Shown here piece after piece: positions 28,893 through 38,700 of a stretch of DNA of 64,000 bases (the first letter of the stretch is position 1; each line of letters begins with the position of its first letter). Location of the stretch: contig NZ_QWDC01000001.1 in the NCBI RefSeq assembly GCF_003432115.1, forward strand, positions 1,178,001-1,242,000, written 5' to 3'. Origin of the DNA: Mucilaginibacter conchicola (GTDB taxonomy: Bacteria; Bacteroidota; Bacteroidia; Sphingobacteriales; Sphingobacteriaceae). The position numbers and the translations under genes are program-made. The notes under the pieces are model-generated. The model was not told where the DNA came from, did not search any database, and was given only the letters and a program-made list of their open reading frames with translations.

Positions 28893-30878
28893 TTAAATCA
28901 GCGGCAGCGTAAACCAAAAAGTACTGCCTTTGCCCTGTTGGCTCTCTACCCCTATCTTACCGCCATGTTTGTGGATGATCTCGGCACAGATGTACAAACC
29001 CAGGCCAAGGCCCGAGAAGGTTGCACCGTTACCATCCTGGCCCTGGTAATACCGTTCAAACAAATACGGCAGCTTACTTTCAGGGATACCTGGACCAAAA
29101 TCAGTTACAGATATTCGGGCTTTATCCTCAATATGCTCAACCTCAATAATGATCTGTTTAGAACTGGGTGCGTATTTAACAGCGTTGTTTACCAGGTTTA
29201 CGATTACCTGGTCTAAAAGCTGCTCATCGGCATTTATTTTCAGGTCGAGCGCACCTTTTAATAATATATCATGGTTGCCTACTGTACGCACATGCTGGCA
29301 ACAATCATCTATCAATTGCGAGAGGGCAAACTCCCTTTTATTGATAGGGAACCTACCCTGACTGATGCGGTTACTGTTCAACAAACTGTTGATCAGGTCG
29401 CTCAGTTTATCCAGGCTGCGGTTGGCTTGCGATAGTAAGCGTGCCTGCATTTCAGGCTTAATCGTTTCCTGCATCTTATCCAGCAACTGTAATGATGCTT
29501 TTAATGCGGTTACGGGCGTTTTCAGTTCATGGCTGGCCACGCTTATAAAATCTTCTTTCTGCTGTAATATCAAACGCCTGTTGGTAACATCAGTAAAGGT
29601 AGCTATACCGCCTGTTACCTCGCCTTCATCGCTTATGGTTGGCGCGGCATTGATGGAGATAAAGATCTTCTCGCCTGTTGCCAAAATCACAGCTATTTCC
29701 TGGTCGTACACCGGTAAGCCCGTGCGTAACACCACGTTCATTGGGTGGTCTTCGGCAGGCAGCGGTGAGCCGTCAACGCGTAAGTTCTGCCACTTGGCAT
29801 CGTTGTATTGGCGGTCGCGATATTGATCCTGACTGATGCCCATAATGTTTTGGGCCATGTTATTTACATAGGTGGGGATGCAATTCACATCCACAATTAC
29901 CAAACCCTCGGCCATGGTATCCAGTATGCTTTGCAGGCGCTGCTCGTTTGCTTCCAGCTTTTTGCGAGCCAGTACCTGCTCAGTCACCTCTATAGCTACG
30001 TCCATCACCCCTATTATCTTCCCGTTATCCATCAACGGGCGGTAGCTGAAATTGAAATAGCCCGTGCTGGTTTCGCCGTTGCGGGTAATGGGCACGGGAG
30101 CCTCGCTGCCGTCAAATGATCTGCCGGTGCGGTACACTTCAAACAACAACTCTACAGCTTTTGCACTCTCGGTTTCGGGCATACCTTCTAACAAAGGTTT
30201 ACCTATCAGGGATGCGTCGCGACCCAGCAGATCAAGCATGGCATGGTTGGCAATATCTATCACCAGATCCTCGCCCCTAAATACTAAAATGGGAACCGGG
30301 GCCTGCTCAACCAAGCGCTTGAAATCCGTCTCCGATTCCTGCAAACGGGCGTTGAGCCGGTTTATATTCTCATTAGATAAAGTAAGATCGTGGTTTACGA
30401 TGGACAGGTTTTCATTGGCTTCCTGCATATTATTGTTTGATGCCGATAATTCCTCTATCAGTTGCTCTTCTCTAAGCTGCCTCTCTTCTACCTGCTCCCA
30501 TGCATTTACCCTACTGGTTACATCTGTGGCAGTATGCAATATGGCATAGGTTTTACCCTCTGCATCTACCAAAGGCCTATATTCAAAATCGAAATAAGAA
30601 GTCTGAAGCTTGTTATCAATTTCCAGCGTAGCTGCTGTGTCTACAGCATTATACGGCTGGCCCGTTTGCCAAACCTGTTTTAATATTGCAGTAAAAGGCT
30701 GATCGATGGTTTCGGGCAGCGCTTGTTCAAATACTTCCCCTATAATACTGTCATCCTTACCCCAAATTGCCAGCATGGCATCGTTCACAAAACTTATCCG
30801 CAGGTCAGCCGTGTCATAAATTGCTGTGGCATCTTTAGAGCGGGTGAGTATTTGGATAAGTTGGTGATCTGAGAGCAT
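28893..30878 (-). CDS. PAS-domain sensor histidine kinase (soluble)
   Basis: The 661-residue protein has no transmembrane segment. It has three PAS domains (about 5-125, 185-300 and 312-435), the first two separated by a coiled-coil linker (about 130-185, ENLSIVNHDLTLSNENINRL). Then come the HisKA H box DFISVASHELKTPVTALK with His450 and a HATPase_c domain (N box VNLVNNAVKYAPSSK, G boxes DFGPGIPESKL and GLGLGLYICAEII). It is a cytoplasmic orphan kinase; multiple PAS domains suggest redox, light or small-ligand sensing, unassigned. Confidence 0.93.
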   Translation of the reverse strand: MLSDHQLIQILTRSKDATAIYDTADLRISFVNDAMLAIWGKDDSIIGEVFEQALPETIDQPFTAILKQVWQTGQPYNAVDTAATLEIDNKLQTSYFDFEYRPLVDAEGKTYAILHTATDVTSRVNAWEQVEERQLREEQLIEELSASNNNMQEANENLSIVNHDLTLSNENINRLNARLQESETDFKRLVEQAPVPILVFRGEDLVIDIANHAMLDLLGRDASLIGKPLLEGMPETESAKAVELLFEVYRTGRSFDGSEAPVPITRNGETSTGYFNFSYRPLMDNGKIIGVMDVAIEVTEQVLARKKLEANEQRLQSILDTMAEGLVIVDVNCIPTYVNNMAQNIMGISQDQYRDRQYNDAKWQNLRVDGSPLPAEDHPMNVVLRTGLPVYDQEIAVILATGEKIFISINAAPTISDEGEVTGGIATFTDVTNRRLILQQKEDFISVASHELKTPVTALKASLQLLDKMQETIKPEMQARLLSQANRSLDKLSDLINSLLNSNRISQGRFPINKREFALSQLIDDCCQHVRTVGNHDILLKGALDLKINADEQLLDQVIVNLVNNAVKYAPSSKQIIIEVEHIEDKARISVTDFGPGIPESKLPYLFERYYQGQDGNGATFSGLGLGLYICAEIIHKHGGKIGVESQQGKGSTFWFTLPLI

Positions 30879-31019
30879 AATTATTTGAGCTTAAGGCAAA
30901 AATCTGCATGCCTTATACCTATTACAAATACCCGCTTGCTTTGTTTATTCATAGCACTAAAAGCTCTGATGTGTTGACTTTTACATCTAACAAAACAAAA
31001 AGTTTGAAATTTTCTTTTT

Positions 31020-31047
31020 AAAAATACTATGCATGCATAGTATTTTT
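31020..31047. promoter_or_regulatory. 28-bp perfect palindrome, probable operator
   Basis: A perfect palindrome centred on ATGCAT with core CTATGCATGCATAG and AAAAATA/TATTTTT flanks. It lies 34 nt before the carboxylase gene, over the likely promoter. It suggests a TetR- or MarR-type dimer; no such regulator is adjacent. Confidence 0.65.
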
Positions 31048-31081
31048 CCTAATTTGGCGTTATCTAATAAAACCAGTACTA

Positions 31082-32677
31082 ATGAACCATTTGCTTACCG
31101 AATTATCGCAACGGCTTGAGAAAGTAAAACTTGGTGGCGGCCCCAAAAAAACAGAGGCCCACAAAGCCAAAGGCAAAATGACCGCCCGCGAGCGTATCGA
31201 CTACCTTGTTGACAAAGGCACCGAACAGCTTGAGATTGGCGCTTTTGCCGGCGATGGCATGTACGCCGATGAAGGTGGTTGCCCCGGGGGCGGTGTGGTT
31301 ACCGTGATGGGCTATGTAAAGGGTCGCCTTTGCGTTATTGTATCAAACGATGCCACTGTTAAGGCTGGCGCGTGGTTCCCTATCACAGCCAAGAAAATTC
31401 TGCGTGCGCAGGAAATTGCCATGGAGAACCGCATCCCTATTATTTACCTGGTAGATAGCGCCGGTGTTTTTTTGCCGATGCAGGATGAGGTTTTCCCCGA
31501 TAAGGAACACTTTGGCCGCATTTTCAGGAACAATGCCCGCATGTCGTCAATGGGTGTGGTGCAGGTATCGGCTATTATGGGTAGTTGTGTGGCTGGTGGT
31601 GCTTATTTACCCATCATGTCCGACTATGCTTTTATTGTTGAGGGTACCGGCTCAGTTTTCCTGGCGGGATCATACCTCGTGAAATCGGCCATTGGCGAAA
31701 CGGTTGATAACGAAACACTGGGCGGTGCAAGCACGCACTCAGAGATCTCGGGTGTTACTGATAACAAATACCCTGATGATGCAGCTTGCCTGGATGCCAT
31801 TAAAAAAGTTTTCGATAAGATGGGCCACAATGATAAAGCCGGTTTTGACCATGCAGAGCCTATCCTGCCTAAAAAGAAACCTACCGAGATCTACAGCATT
31901 GTCCCTGAAGATCGCACCAAGCCTTATGACATGCTGGAGATAATCGATCGACTGGTTGATAACTCGGAGTTTGAGCAATACAAAGAGCTCTATGGGCAAA
32001 CCATTATCTGCGGCTTAGGCCGCGTGAACGGCTGGGCGGTTGGCATTGTTGCCAACCAACGTAAAATGGTAAAATCTAAAAAAGGCGAAATGCAGATGGG
32101 CGGCGTTATTTACTCCGACTCGGCAGATAAAGCGGCCCGTTTTATCATGAATTGCAATCAGCAGAAAATACCACTGGTTTTCCTGCAGGACGTAAGCGGA
32201 TTTATGGTTGGCAGCCGGTCTGAGCATGGCGGCATTATAAAAGATGGTGCCAAAATGGTATCGGCAATGGCCAATTCTGTAGTACCTAAGTTCACGTTTA
32301 TTGTGGGCAACTCTTATGGTGCAGGCAACTACGCCATGTGTGGTAAGGCTTATGACCCGAGGCTTATCTACAGCTGGGTAACCGGACAAATGGCCGTAAT
32401 GAGCGGTGCATCAGCTGCTAAGACCTTACTGCAGATACAGGAAGCAGCACTTAAAAGCAAAGGCATTGAGGTTGATCCTGAGAAAGAAAAGGAACTACTG
32501 GATGAGATCACACAGAAATATAATAACGAGCTAAGTCCATACTACGGCGCGGCCCGCTTATGGACAGACGGTGTAATAGACCCGCTGGAAACCCGCAAAA
32601 TTATATCAATGGGCATTGAGGCGGCCAACCATTCCCCTATCACCGAACGCTACAATGTTGGCGTTATACAAACCTGA
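31082..32677 (+). CDS. Acyl-CoA carboxylase beta (carboxyltransferase) subunit
   Basis: The 531-residue protein has the two crotonase-fold halves of biotin-dependent carboxyltransferases: N half ARERIDYLVDKGT and MGSCVAGGAYLPIMSD, C half FLQDVSGFMVGSRSEHGGII and VGNSYGAGNYAMCGKAYDPR. The wording of these motifs is nearest to 3-methylcrotonyl-CoA carboxylase beta, but propionyl- or geranyl-CoA carboxylase is possible. The biotin-carrying alpha subunit is not in the adjacent genes, so it must be encoded elsewhere. The acyl-CoA dehydrogenase follows 28 nt downstream. Together they suggest branched-chain amino acid or short acyl-CoA catabolism. Confidence 0.9.
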   Translation: MNHLLTELSQRLEKVKLGGGPKKTEAHKAKGKMTARERIDYLVDKGTEQLEIGAFAGDGMYADEGGCPGGGVVTVMGYVKGRLCVIVSNDATVKAGAWFPITAKKILRAQEIAMENRIPIIYLVDSAGVFLPMQDEVFPDKEHFGRIFRNNARMSSMGVVQVSAIMGSCVAGGAYLPIMSDYAFIVEGTGSVFLAGSYLVKSAIGETVDNETLGGASTHSEISGVTDNKYPDDAACLDAIKKVFDKMGHNDKAGFDHAEPILPKKKPTEIYSIVPEDRTKPYDMLEIIDRLVDNSEFEQYKELYGQTIICGLGRVNGWAVGIVANQRKMVKSKKGEMQMGGVIYSDSADKAARFIMNCNQQKIPLVFLQDVSGFMVGSRSEHGGIIKDGAKMVSAMANSVVPKFTFIVGNSYGAGNYAMCGKAYDPRLIYSWVTGQMAVMSGASAAKTLLQIQEAALKSKGIEVDPEKEKELLDEITQKYNNELSPYYGAARLWTDGVIDPLETRKIISMGIEAANHSPITERYNVGVIQT

Positions 32678-32705
32678 TTTTTACTGACCAATTATAAACC
32701 AAATT

Positions 32706-33857
32706 ATGAACTTCCACGACACTACAGCCGACGAGCAGTTGGCTATGATAAAGCAAAGCGCACGCGAGTTTGCTGAGCAATTCATCCGCCCCCATATTAT
32801 GGATTGGGATGAGCGCCAGTTTTTCCCTAAAGAGTTATTCCACCAGCTTGGTGAGTACGGCTTTATGGGCGTTTTGGTGCCCGAGCAATACGGTGGCAGC
32901 GGCTTAGATTACCAGACCTACATTACCGTTATTGACGAGATTGCGCAGGTTTGCGGCTCTATCGGCCTGTCGCTTGCTGCGCACAATTCGCTTTGCACCA
33001 ACCATATCTTAATGTTTGGTAACGAGGAGCAGAAACAGAAATATCTGCCAAAACTGGCTACCGGCCAATGGCTGGGTGCCTGGGGCCTTACGGAGACCGG
33101 CACCGGCTCTGATGCCGGCGGCATGAGTACCATTGCCGTTAAAGACGGCGACCACTGGATCCTTAACGGCTCTAAAAACTTCATCACCCATGCTATCAGC
33201 GGCGATGTAGCCGTGGTTATCGTCCGTACAGGCGAAAAAGGCGACTCGCATGGCATGACGGCCTTTGTGGTTGAAAAAGGCACGCCGGGCTTTACCGCAG
33301 GTAAAAAAGAGAACAAGATGGGCATGCGTGCATCAGAAACTGCCTGCCTGTTCTTTGATAATTGCCGCGTGCAAGATACCAATGTTTTGGGTGAGGTTGG
33401 CGATGGCTTCATCCAATCATTAAAAGTATTGGATGGCGGCCGTATCTCTATTGCGGCTTTATCTTTAGGTATTGCACATGGCGCTTATAAAGCCGCCATT
33501 GCTTACTCAAAAGAGCGCGAGCAGTTTGGAAAGCCTATCTCACAGTTCCAGGCTATTGCTTTTAAACTGGCGGATATGGCTACTAAAATAGAAGCTGCCG
33601 AGCTATTGATCCGCAAGGCTGGACACCAGAAAGACAGTGGTGAAAAATGTACAAAGGTAGCTGCTATGGCTAAATACTATGCATCAGAAATTTGTGTAGA
33701 GGTAGCCAACGAGGGCGTACAGATCCACGGCGGCTACGGCTATACCAAAGATTATCCCGCAGAGAAATTCTACCGTGATGCTAAGCTTTGCACCATTGGC
33801 GAAGGCACATCTGAGATACAGAAAGTTGTTATTTCGAGGTTGCTGTTGGAAGAATAG
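32706..33857 (+). CDS. Acyl-CoA dehydrogenase (short/branched-chain type)
   Basis: The 383-residue FAD enzyme has the FAD/acyl signatures GAWGLTETGTGSDAGGM and GGYGYTKDYPAEKFYRDAK. The catalytic base Glu is in the C-terminal CTIGEGTSEIQK, the place used by short-, medium- and branched-chain dehydrogenases. Isovaleryl-CoA dehydrogenase lacks Glu there, so an IVD role is less likely despite the neighbouring methylcrotonyl-type carboxylase. It probably forms an operon with the carboxylase under the 28-bp palindrome. Electrons would pass to ETF, which is not encoded here. Confidence 0.92.
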   Translation: MNFHDTTADEQLAMIKQSAREFAEQFIRPHIMDWDERQFFPKELFHQLGEYGFMGVLVPEQYGGSGLDYQTYITVIDEIAQVCGSIGLSLAAHNSLCTNHILMFGNEEQKQKYLPKLATGQWLGAWGLTETGTGSDAGGMSTIAVKDGDHWILNGSKNFITHAISGDVAVVIVRTGEKGDSHGMTAFVVEKGTPGFTAGKKENKMGMRASETACLFFDNCRVQDTNVLGEVGDGFIQSLKVLDGGRISIAALSLGIAHGAYKAAIAYSKEREQFGKPISQFQAIAFKLADMATKIEAAELLIRKAGHQKDSGEKCTKVAAMAKYYASEICVEVANEGVQIHGGYGYTKDYPAEKFYRDAKLCTIGEGTSEIQKVVISRLLLEE

Positions 33858-33900
33858 TTTTAGCAGCAGTTGTGCGGTGGTAGAAATTCAGCCAATTTAT

Positions 33901-33936
33901 AAGAGCCATTATCATTAAATGATAGCGGCTCTTTAC
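33901..33936 (+). terminator. Terminator after the acyl-CoA dehydrogenase gene
   Basis: AAGAGCC…GGCTCTT, with an inner TTATCAT/ATGATA stem, is followed by TA-rich sequence. Confidence 0.75.
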
Positions 33937-33955
33937 ATTAACCCCGTAGGGGTTT

Positions 33956-34068
33956 AAGGTCGGTAGAATTTTTACGTAAATAGAAAACCGCTCCGTCAGG
34001 TGCGATACATGAGAAGTTGCATACCTACGGCATGCAAGTAGCATTTGATTTTCTTTTCTACCGACCTT
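33956..34068. repeat. 113-bp element bounded by 13-bp inverted repeats
   Basis: AAGGTCGGTAGAA (33956-33968) and its exact complement TTCTACCGACCTT (34056-34068) bound a non-coding stretch. A CCCC-gta-GGGG hairpin (33942-33952) and GCGCC-gat-GGCGC (34071-34083) flank it. The size and ends fit a MITE-like remnant. The remainder of the 370-nt gap (33858-34227) holds only two terminators. Confidence 0.5.
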
Positions 34069-34151
34069 TTGCGCCGATGGCGCATCCTTGTGAACTTGCT
34101 TTAATTCTCACCGCACGCGTGTCGCGTGTGCCGCTTCTACCAAAACCCAAT

Positions 34152-34186
34152 AAAAAACCCTCGCCATTTTACCGGAAAGGGTTTGG
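34152..34186 (-). terminator. Terminator of the gltBD operon
   Basis: AAACCCT…AGGGTTT hairpin; on the minus strand it ends GGGTTTTTTATTG, as expected after gltD. Confidence 0.75.
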
Positions 34187-34227
34187 GTTTATAAACGGTT
34201 AACTATTACTGGCAACCTAAGTGCAGG

Positions 34228-35718
34228 TTATACCTGCTGATAAAACACCTGGTCAAACTGGTTCACTGCATCTTTACTTTCCAGGTTTGAGTGTCCCATT
34301 AAAAACTCGTCTACTTTACGGGCAGCTTCGCGGCCTTCTGAGATGGCCCAAACTACCAGTGACTGTCCGCGGCGCATATCGCCTGCCGCAAATACTTTGC
34401 TCACATTGGTGCGGTAGATGCCTTCGCGGGCTTTAACATTTTTGCGCTCATCAAGCTCAACACCTAATTGCTCCAAAGCGCCATCAAACTGCGGGTTAAC
34501 AAAGCCCATTGCCAGGAATACACGCTGACAAGGAATTTCTCTCTCACTACCTTCTACCTCGCTAAATTTCATTGGGCGGCCCATCACATCTATCTCCCAG
34601 CTCACGTCGCTCACTTTAAGGGCTTTTAGTTCGCCGTTCTCATCACCAATAAACTCTTTGGTATTCACACCCCAAAAACGCTCTGCGCCTTCCTCGTGCG
34701 AGCTGGTGGTCTTTAACAGCATTGGGTAAGTTGGCCATGGCATATGCGCCGTACGCTCGCTTGGCGGCTGTACCATCACTTCAAACTGTTTTACAGAACG
34801 TGCACCCTGGCGGTTTGAGGTACCCACGCAGTCGCTGCCGGTATCGCCACCGCCAATTACCACTACATCTTTATCAGTAGCAAAAATATCTTCGGCAGTA
34901 ACTTCAATGCTGCTCACGCGTTTGTTTTGTTGTTTCAGGAAATCCATTGCAAAGTGAACACCTTTCAATTCGCGGCCCGGTATAGGCAGGTTACGCGGAA
35001 TGGTTGAGCCACCGGCCAAAACCACTGCATCGTAATTGCGCGCTATCTCATCGGCAGCAATATCTTTACCTACTTCAACATTGCATCTAAATTCAATGCC
35101 ATCCTCTTCCATGATCTGGATACGGCGGTCTATCACCCATTTCTCCAGTTTAAAATCAGGGATACCGTAGCGCAGCAAACCACCCGGGCGGTCGTCGCGT
35201 TCAAACACGGTAACGGTATGGCCTGCTTTGCTCAGTTGCGCAGCAGCAGCCAGTCCCGCAGGGCCGGAACCTACCACCGCAACAGTTTTACCTGTTTTGA
35301 TAAGCGGTGCAACCGGTTTAACCAGGTTTTTTGAGTAGGCTATCTCTATGATATGTTTTTCAATTTCCTCGATAGCTACCGGTGGCTTGTTGATACCTAA
35401 CACACAGGCAGATTCGCACGGTGCAGGGCATATACGGCCGGTAAACTCGGGGAAGTTATTTGTTGACGATAGTATCTGGTACGCTTCTTCCCAGCTTTTG
35501 CGGTAAACCGCATCATTAAACTCGGGGATAACGTTGCCCAGCGGACAACCGCTATGGCAGAACGGGATACCGCAGTTCATGCAGCGTGCCGATTGCTGGT
35601 TTAATTTTTCATCAGGATACAAACCAACAAACTCATTATAATTTTTTACCCTTTCGGCAACTGGCGTTTTTTGCGGGAGTTCCCTGCCATATTCCTGAAA
35701 TCCTGTAACTTTTCCCAT
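34228..35718 (-). CDS. gltD: Glutamate synthase small subunit
   Basis: The 496-residue protein has N-terminal cysteine motifs for two 4Fe-4S clusters ([33 protein letters not shown]), then FAD-binding [10 protein letters not shown] at about 150 and NAD(P)H-binding [14 protein letters not shown] at about 290, ending in the [16 protein letters not shown] signature. It oxidises NAD(P)H and passes electrons to GltB for the 2-oxoglutarate + glutamine reaction. It lies 8 nt after gltB in one operon. Confidence 0.97.
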   Translation of the reverse strand: MGKVTGFQEYGRELPQKTPVAERVKNYNEFVGLYPDEKLNQQSARCMNCGIPFCHSGCPLGNVIPEFNDAVYRKSWEEAYQILSSTNNFPEFTGRICPAPCESACVLGINKPPVAIEEIEKHIIEIAYSKNLVKPVAPLIKTGKTVAVVGSGPAGLAAAAQLSKAGHTVTVFERDDRPGGLLRYGIPDFKLEKWVIDRRIQIMEEDGIEFRCNVEVGKDIAADEIARNYDAVVLAGGSTIPRNLPIPGRELKGVHFAMDFLKQQNKRVSSIEVTAEDIFATDKDVVVIGGGDTGSDCVGTSNRQGARSVKQFEVMVQPPSERTAHMPWPTYPMLLKTTSSHEEGAERFWGVNTKEFIGDENGELKALKVSDVSWEIDVMGRPMKFSEVEGSEREIPCQRVFLAMGFVNPQFDGALEQLGVELDERKNVKAREGIYRTNVSKVFAAGDMRRGQSLVVWAISEGREAARKVDEFLMGHSNLESKDAVNQFDQVFYQQV

Positions 35719-35726
35719 TATATAAT

Positions 35727-38700
35727 TTAGCTTACGGTTTGATACTCTAATTTTTCTAACACTTTTTTGTACTCTTTAGGGAATACTTTCACAAACTGTG
35801 ATGATGCTTTATCCCAGTTTTTCAGGATGTCCTGCGCCACTTTACTACCGGTTAGGTTGATATGCTTTTTAAGCAGGGCTTTAATTTGCTCTTCGTCTTT
35901 AACAGATAGCGGATCAAGGTCAACCATCTCGGTATTACAGTTGGCAGCGAAGGTGCCGTTAGGGTTGTACACCCATGCAATACCACCGCTCATACCTGCT
36001 GCAAAGTTGCGGCCTGTTTCGCCAAGGATAAGTGCACGGCCACCGGTCATGTACTCGCAACCGTGGTCGCCAATACCTTCAACAACTGTGGTAGCACCCG
36101 AGTTACGTACTGCAAAACGCTCACCGGCCATACCGCGAACGTAAAGTTCGCCGCTGGTAGCACCGTAAAGCGCTACGTTACCAATGATGATGTTCTCCTC
36201 TGGCGTAAACTTAGCTGTAGCATCAGGATAGATGGCTAACTGCGCACCCGATAGGCCTTTACCTACATAGTCATTCGCTTCACCTTCCAGTTCAAAAGAA
36301 ACACCTTTTGTATTGAAAGCACCAAAGCTTTGACCGGCAGAGCCTTTGAATTTGTAGTTGATGGTATTATCAGGCAATCCGGCAGAACCGTAAACCTTAG
36401 ATATTTCGTTTGACAAAAGGGTACCGATGGTACGGTCAACGTTTTTCACATCAAAAGTGCCAAACACCGGTGTTTTATCTGCCAGGGCAGGTTTTGCATG
36501 CTCAAACAATTGCCAGTCTATAATGGCATCCATACCATGATCTTGTTTCTCGCTGTTGTAAAGCGTGCTGCCTTTAGCGGTATTCACCGGATGCAGGATA
36601 GCCGACAGGTTAACTGTTTTTGCTTTCCAACTTTGCAGGTTCTCTCTTACTTTAAGGAACTGCACACGGCCTACCATTTCATTGATGGTACGGAAACCCA
36701 ACTCGGCCATAATTTCGCGCAACTCCTCTGCCATAAAGCGGAACAGGTTCACAACATGATCCGGGCTGCCGCTGAACAACTTTCTCAGTTCAGGATCTTG
36801 CGTTGCCACACCTACAGGGCAGGTGTTTAAGTGACATTTACGCATCATGATACAACCGCCGGCAACAAGTGCTGCAGTAGCCACACCCCACTCCTCTGCA
36901 CCCATCAGGGTTGCAATGGCAAGGTCGCGACCGGTTTTTAGCTGACCATCAGTTTGCAACACCACACGGCTGCGCAGTTTGTTACGTACCAGTGTCTGGT
37001 GTGCTTCGGCTAAACCAAGTTCCCAAGGCAAGCCTGCGTGTTTAATAGAGCTTATTGGCGATGCACCGGTACCACCGTCATATCCGGCAACCAGAATTAC
37101 ATCGGCGTGGGCTTTTGCCACACCCGCTGCAATGGTACCTACACCGGCTTTTGACACCAGCTTAACGTTGATACGTGCGTCGCGGTTAGCATTCTTCAAA
37201 TCGAAGATCAGCTGGGCTAAGTCTTCGATAGAGTAAATATCATGGTGCGGCGGCGGAGAGATCAAACCAACACCCGGAGTAGAGTGACGGGTTTTTGCAA
37301 TCCAGTCGTCAACCTTGTGGCCCGGCAGCTGGCCGCCTTCGCCCGGTTTTGCGCCCTGCGCCATTTTTATCTGTAACTCATCGGCATTGGTTAAGTAATG
37401 CGAGGTAACACCAAAACGTGCTGATGCAATTTGCTTAATGGCAGAGCGCATCGAGTCGCCGTTTGGCAGTTTATCGTAGCGCATTTCATCCTCGCCACCC
37501 TCGCCGGTATTACTTTTACCGCCTATACGGTTCATGGCAATAGCCATGGTGCTGTGCGCCTCGTGCGAGATAGAGCCGAACGACATGGCACCTGTAGCAA
37601 AACGCTTCATGATGTTCTCTATCGGTTCAACCTCATCAATGCTTATCGATTCGCGGTGATGCGCAAAATCCAACAAGCCGCGGATGGTATAATGTTTCTC
37701 TGTTTGCTCGTTAATGGCAGCCGCATAGTTTTTGTAAACCTGGTAGCTGTTGCTGCGCGTTGCGTGCTGCAGCAAGTGAACCGTTGTTGGATTGAACAAG
37801 TGCGCTTCGCCGCGGCGTTTCCACTGGTAAATACCACCTTCTGGCAGTAAATGCGTTTCGGTTTTTGGCGCGTTAAAGCCTGTTTTATGTTTACAAAGCG
37901 ATTCTTTAGCTATTTCATCAAGCCCTAAACCTTCAATACGGGTTACGGCGCCGGCAAAATATTTATCAACCACTTCCTGGTTCAAACCTAAGATCTCAAA
38001 TACCTGCGAGCCATGGTATGATTGCAAGGTTGAGATACCCATTTTAGAGAAGATCTTCAACAAGCCATCATTAACCGATTTTACGTAGTTTTTGTAAAGC
38101 GATTTAAGATCTAAGCTGGTATCTAACTTACCTTCGTTTTTCAGCGTTTCGATAGTTGAAAGCGCCAGGTAAGGGTTGATAGCTGTAGCACCGAATGCTA
38201 ACAAAGTAGCAAAGTGGTGTACTTCCCAAACATCGCCGGTCTCAGCAACAATACCTACCGCACCACGGCGGCCTTTTCTGATCAGGTGATGATGCACGGC
38301 AGATACTGCCAATAACATCGGGATAGGTGCGTGTTCAGAGTCGATAGCACGGTCGCTTAGTATCAATACCTCAAAACCATCGTCAACAGCATCCTCAGCA
38401 TAGCGGCAAAGCCTTGCTATACCTTTCTCCATTGAGCCCGGGTTACCATCGGCGTTGTAATAAGTTTGCAGTGTTTTAGCGTGGAACAGACCGGTATCTA
38501 TCGAACGCAGTTTTTCTAACTGGTGGTTCTTCAATATCGGGTGATTCAGCACAACGCAATGGCAGTGCATTTTATCCTCATCCAGCAGGTTACCGTTGTT
38601 ACCGATGAAGGTAGCCAAACTCATTACCAAACGCTCACGAATTGGGTCGATAGGCGGATTGGTTACCTGGGCAAAAAACTGCTTAAAGTAGCTTGACAGG

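Noticed and set aside
29365..29826. 153-codon ORF antisense to the PAS kinase, and similar long antisense ORFs over dnaJ (56068-56616), hisF (49228-49767) and gltB (39748-40245)
   Set aside because: All mirror codon bias of the real gene on the other strand; compositions are Ser/Arg/Pro-rich and lack family features.
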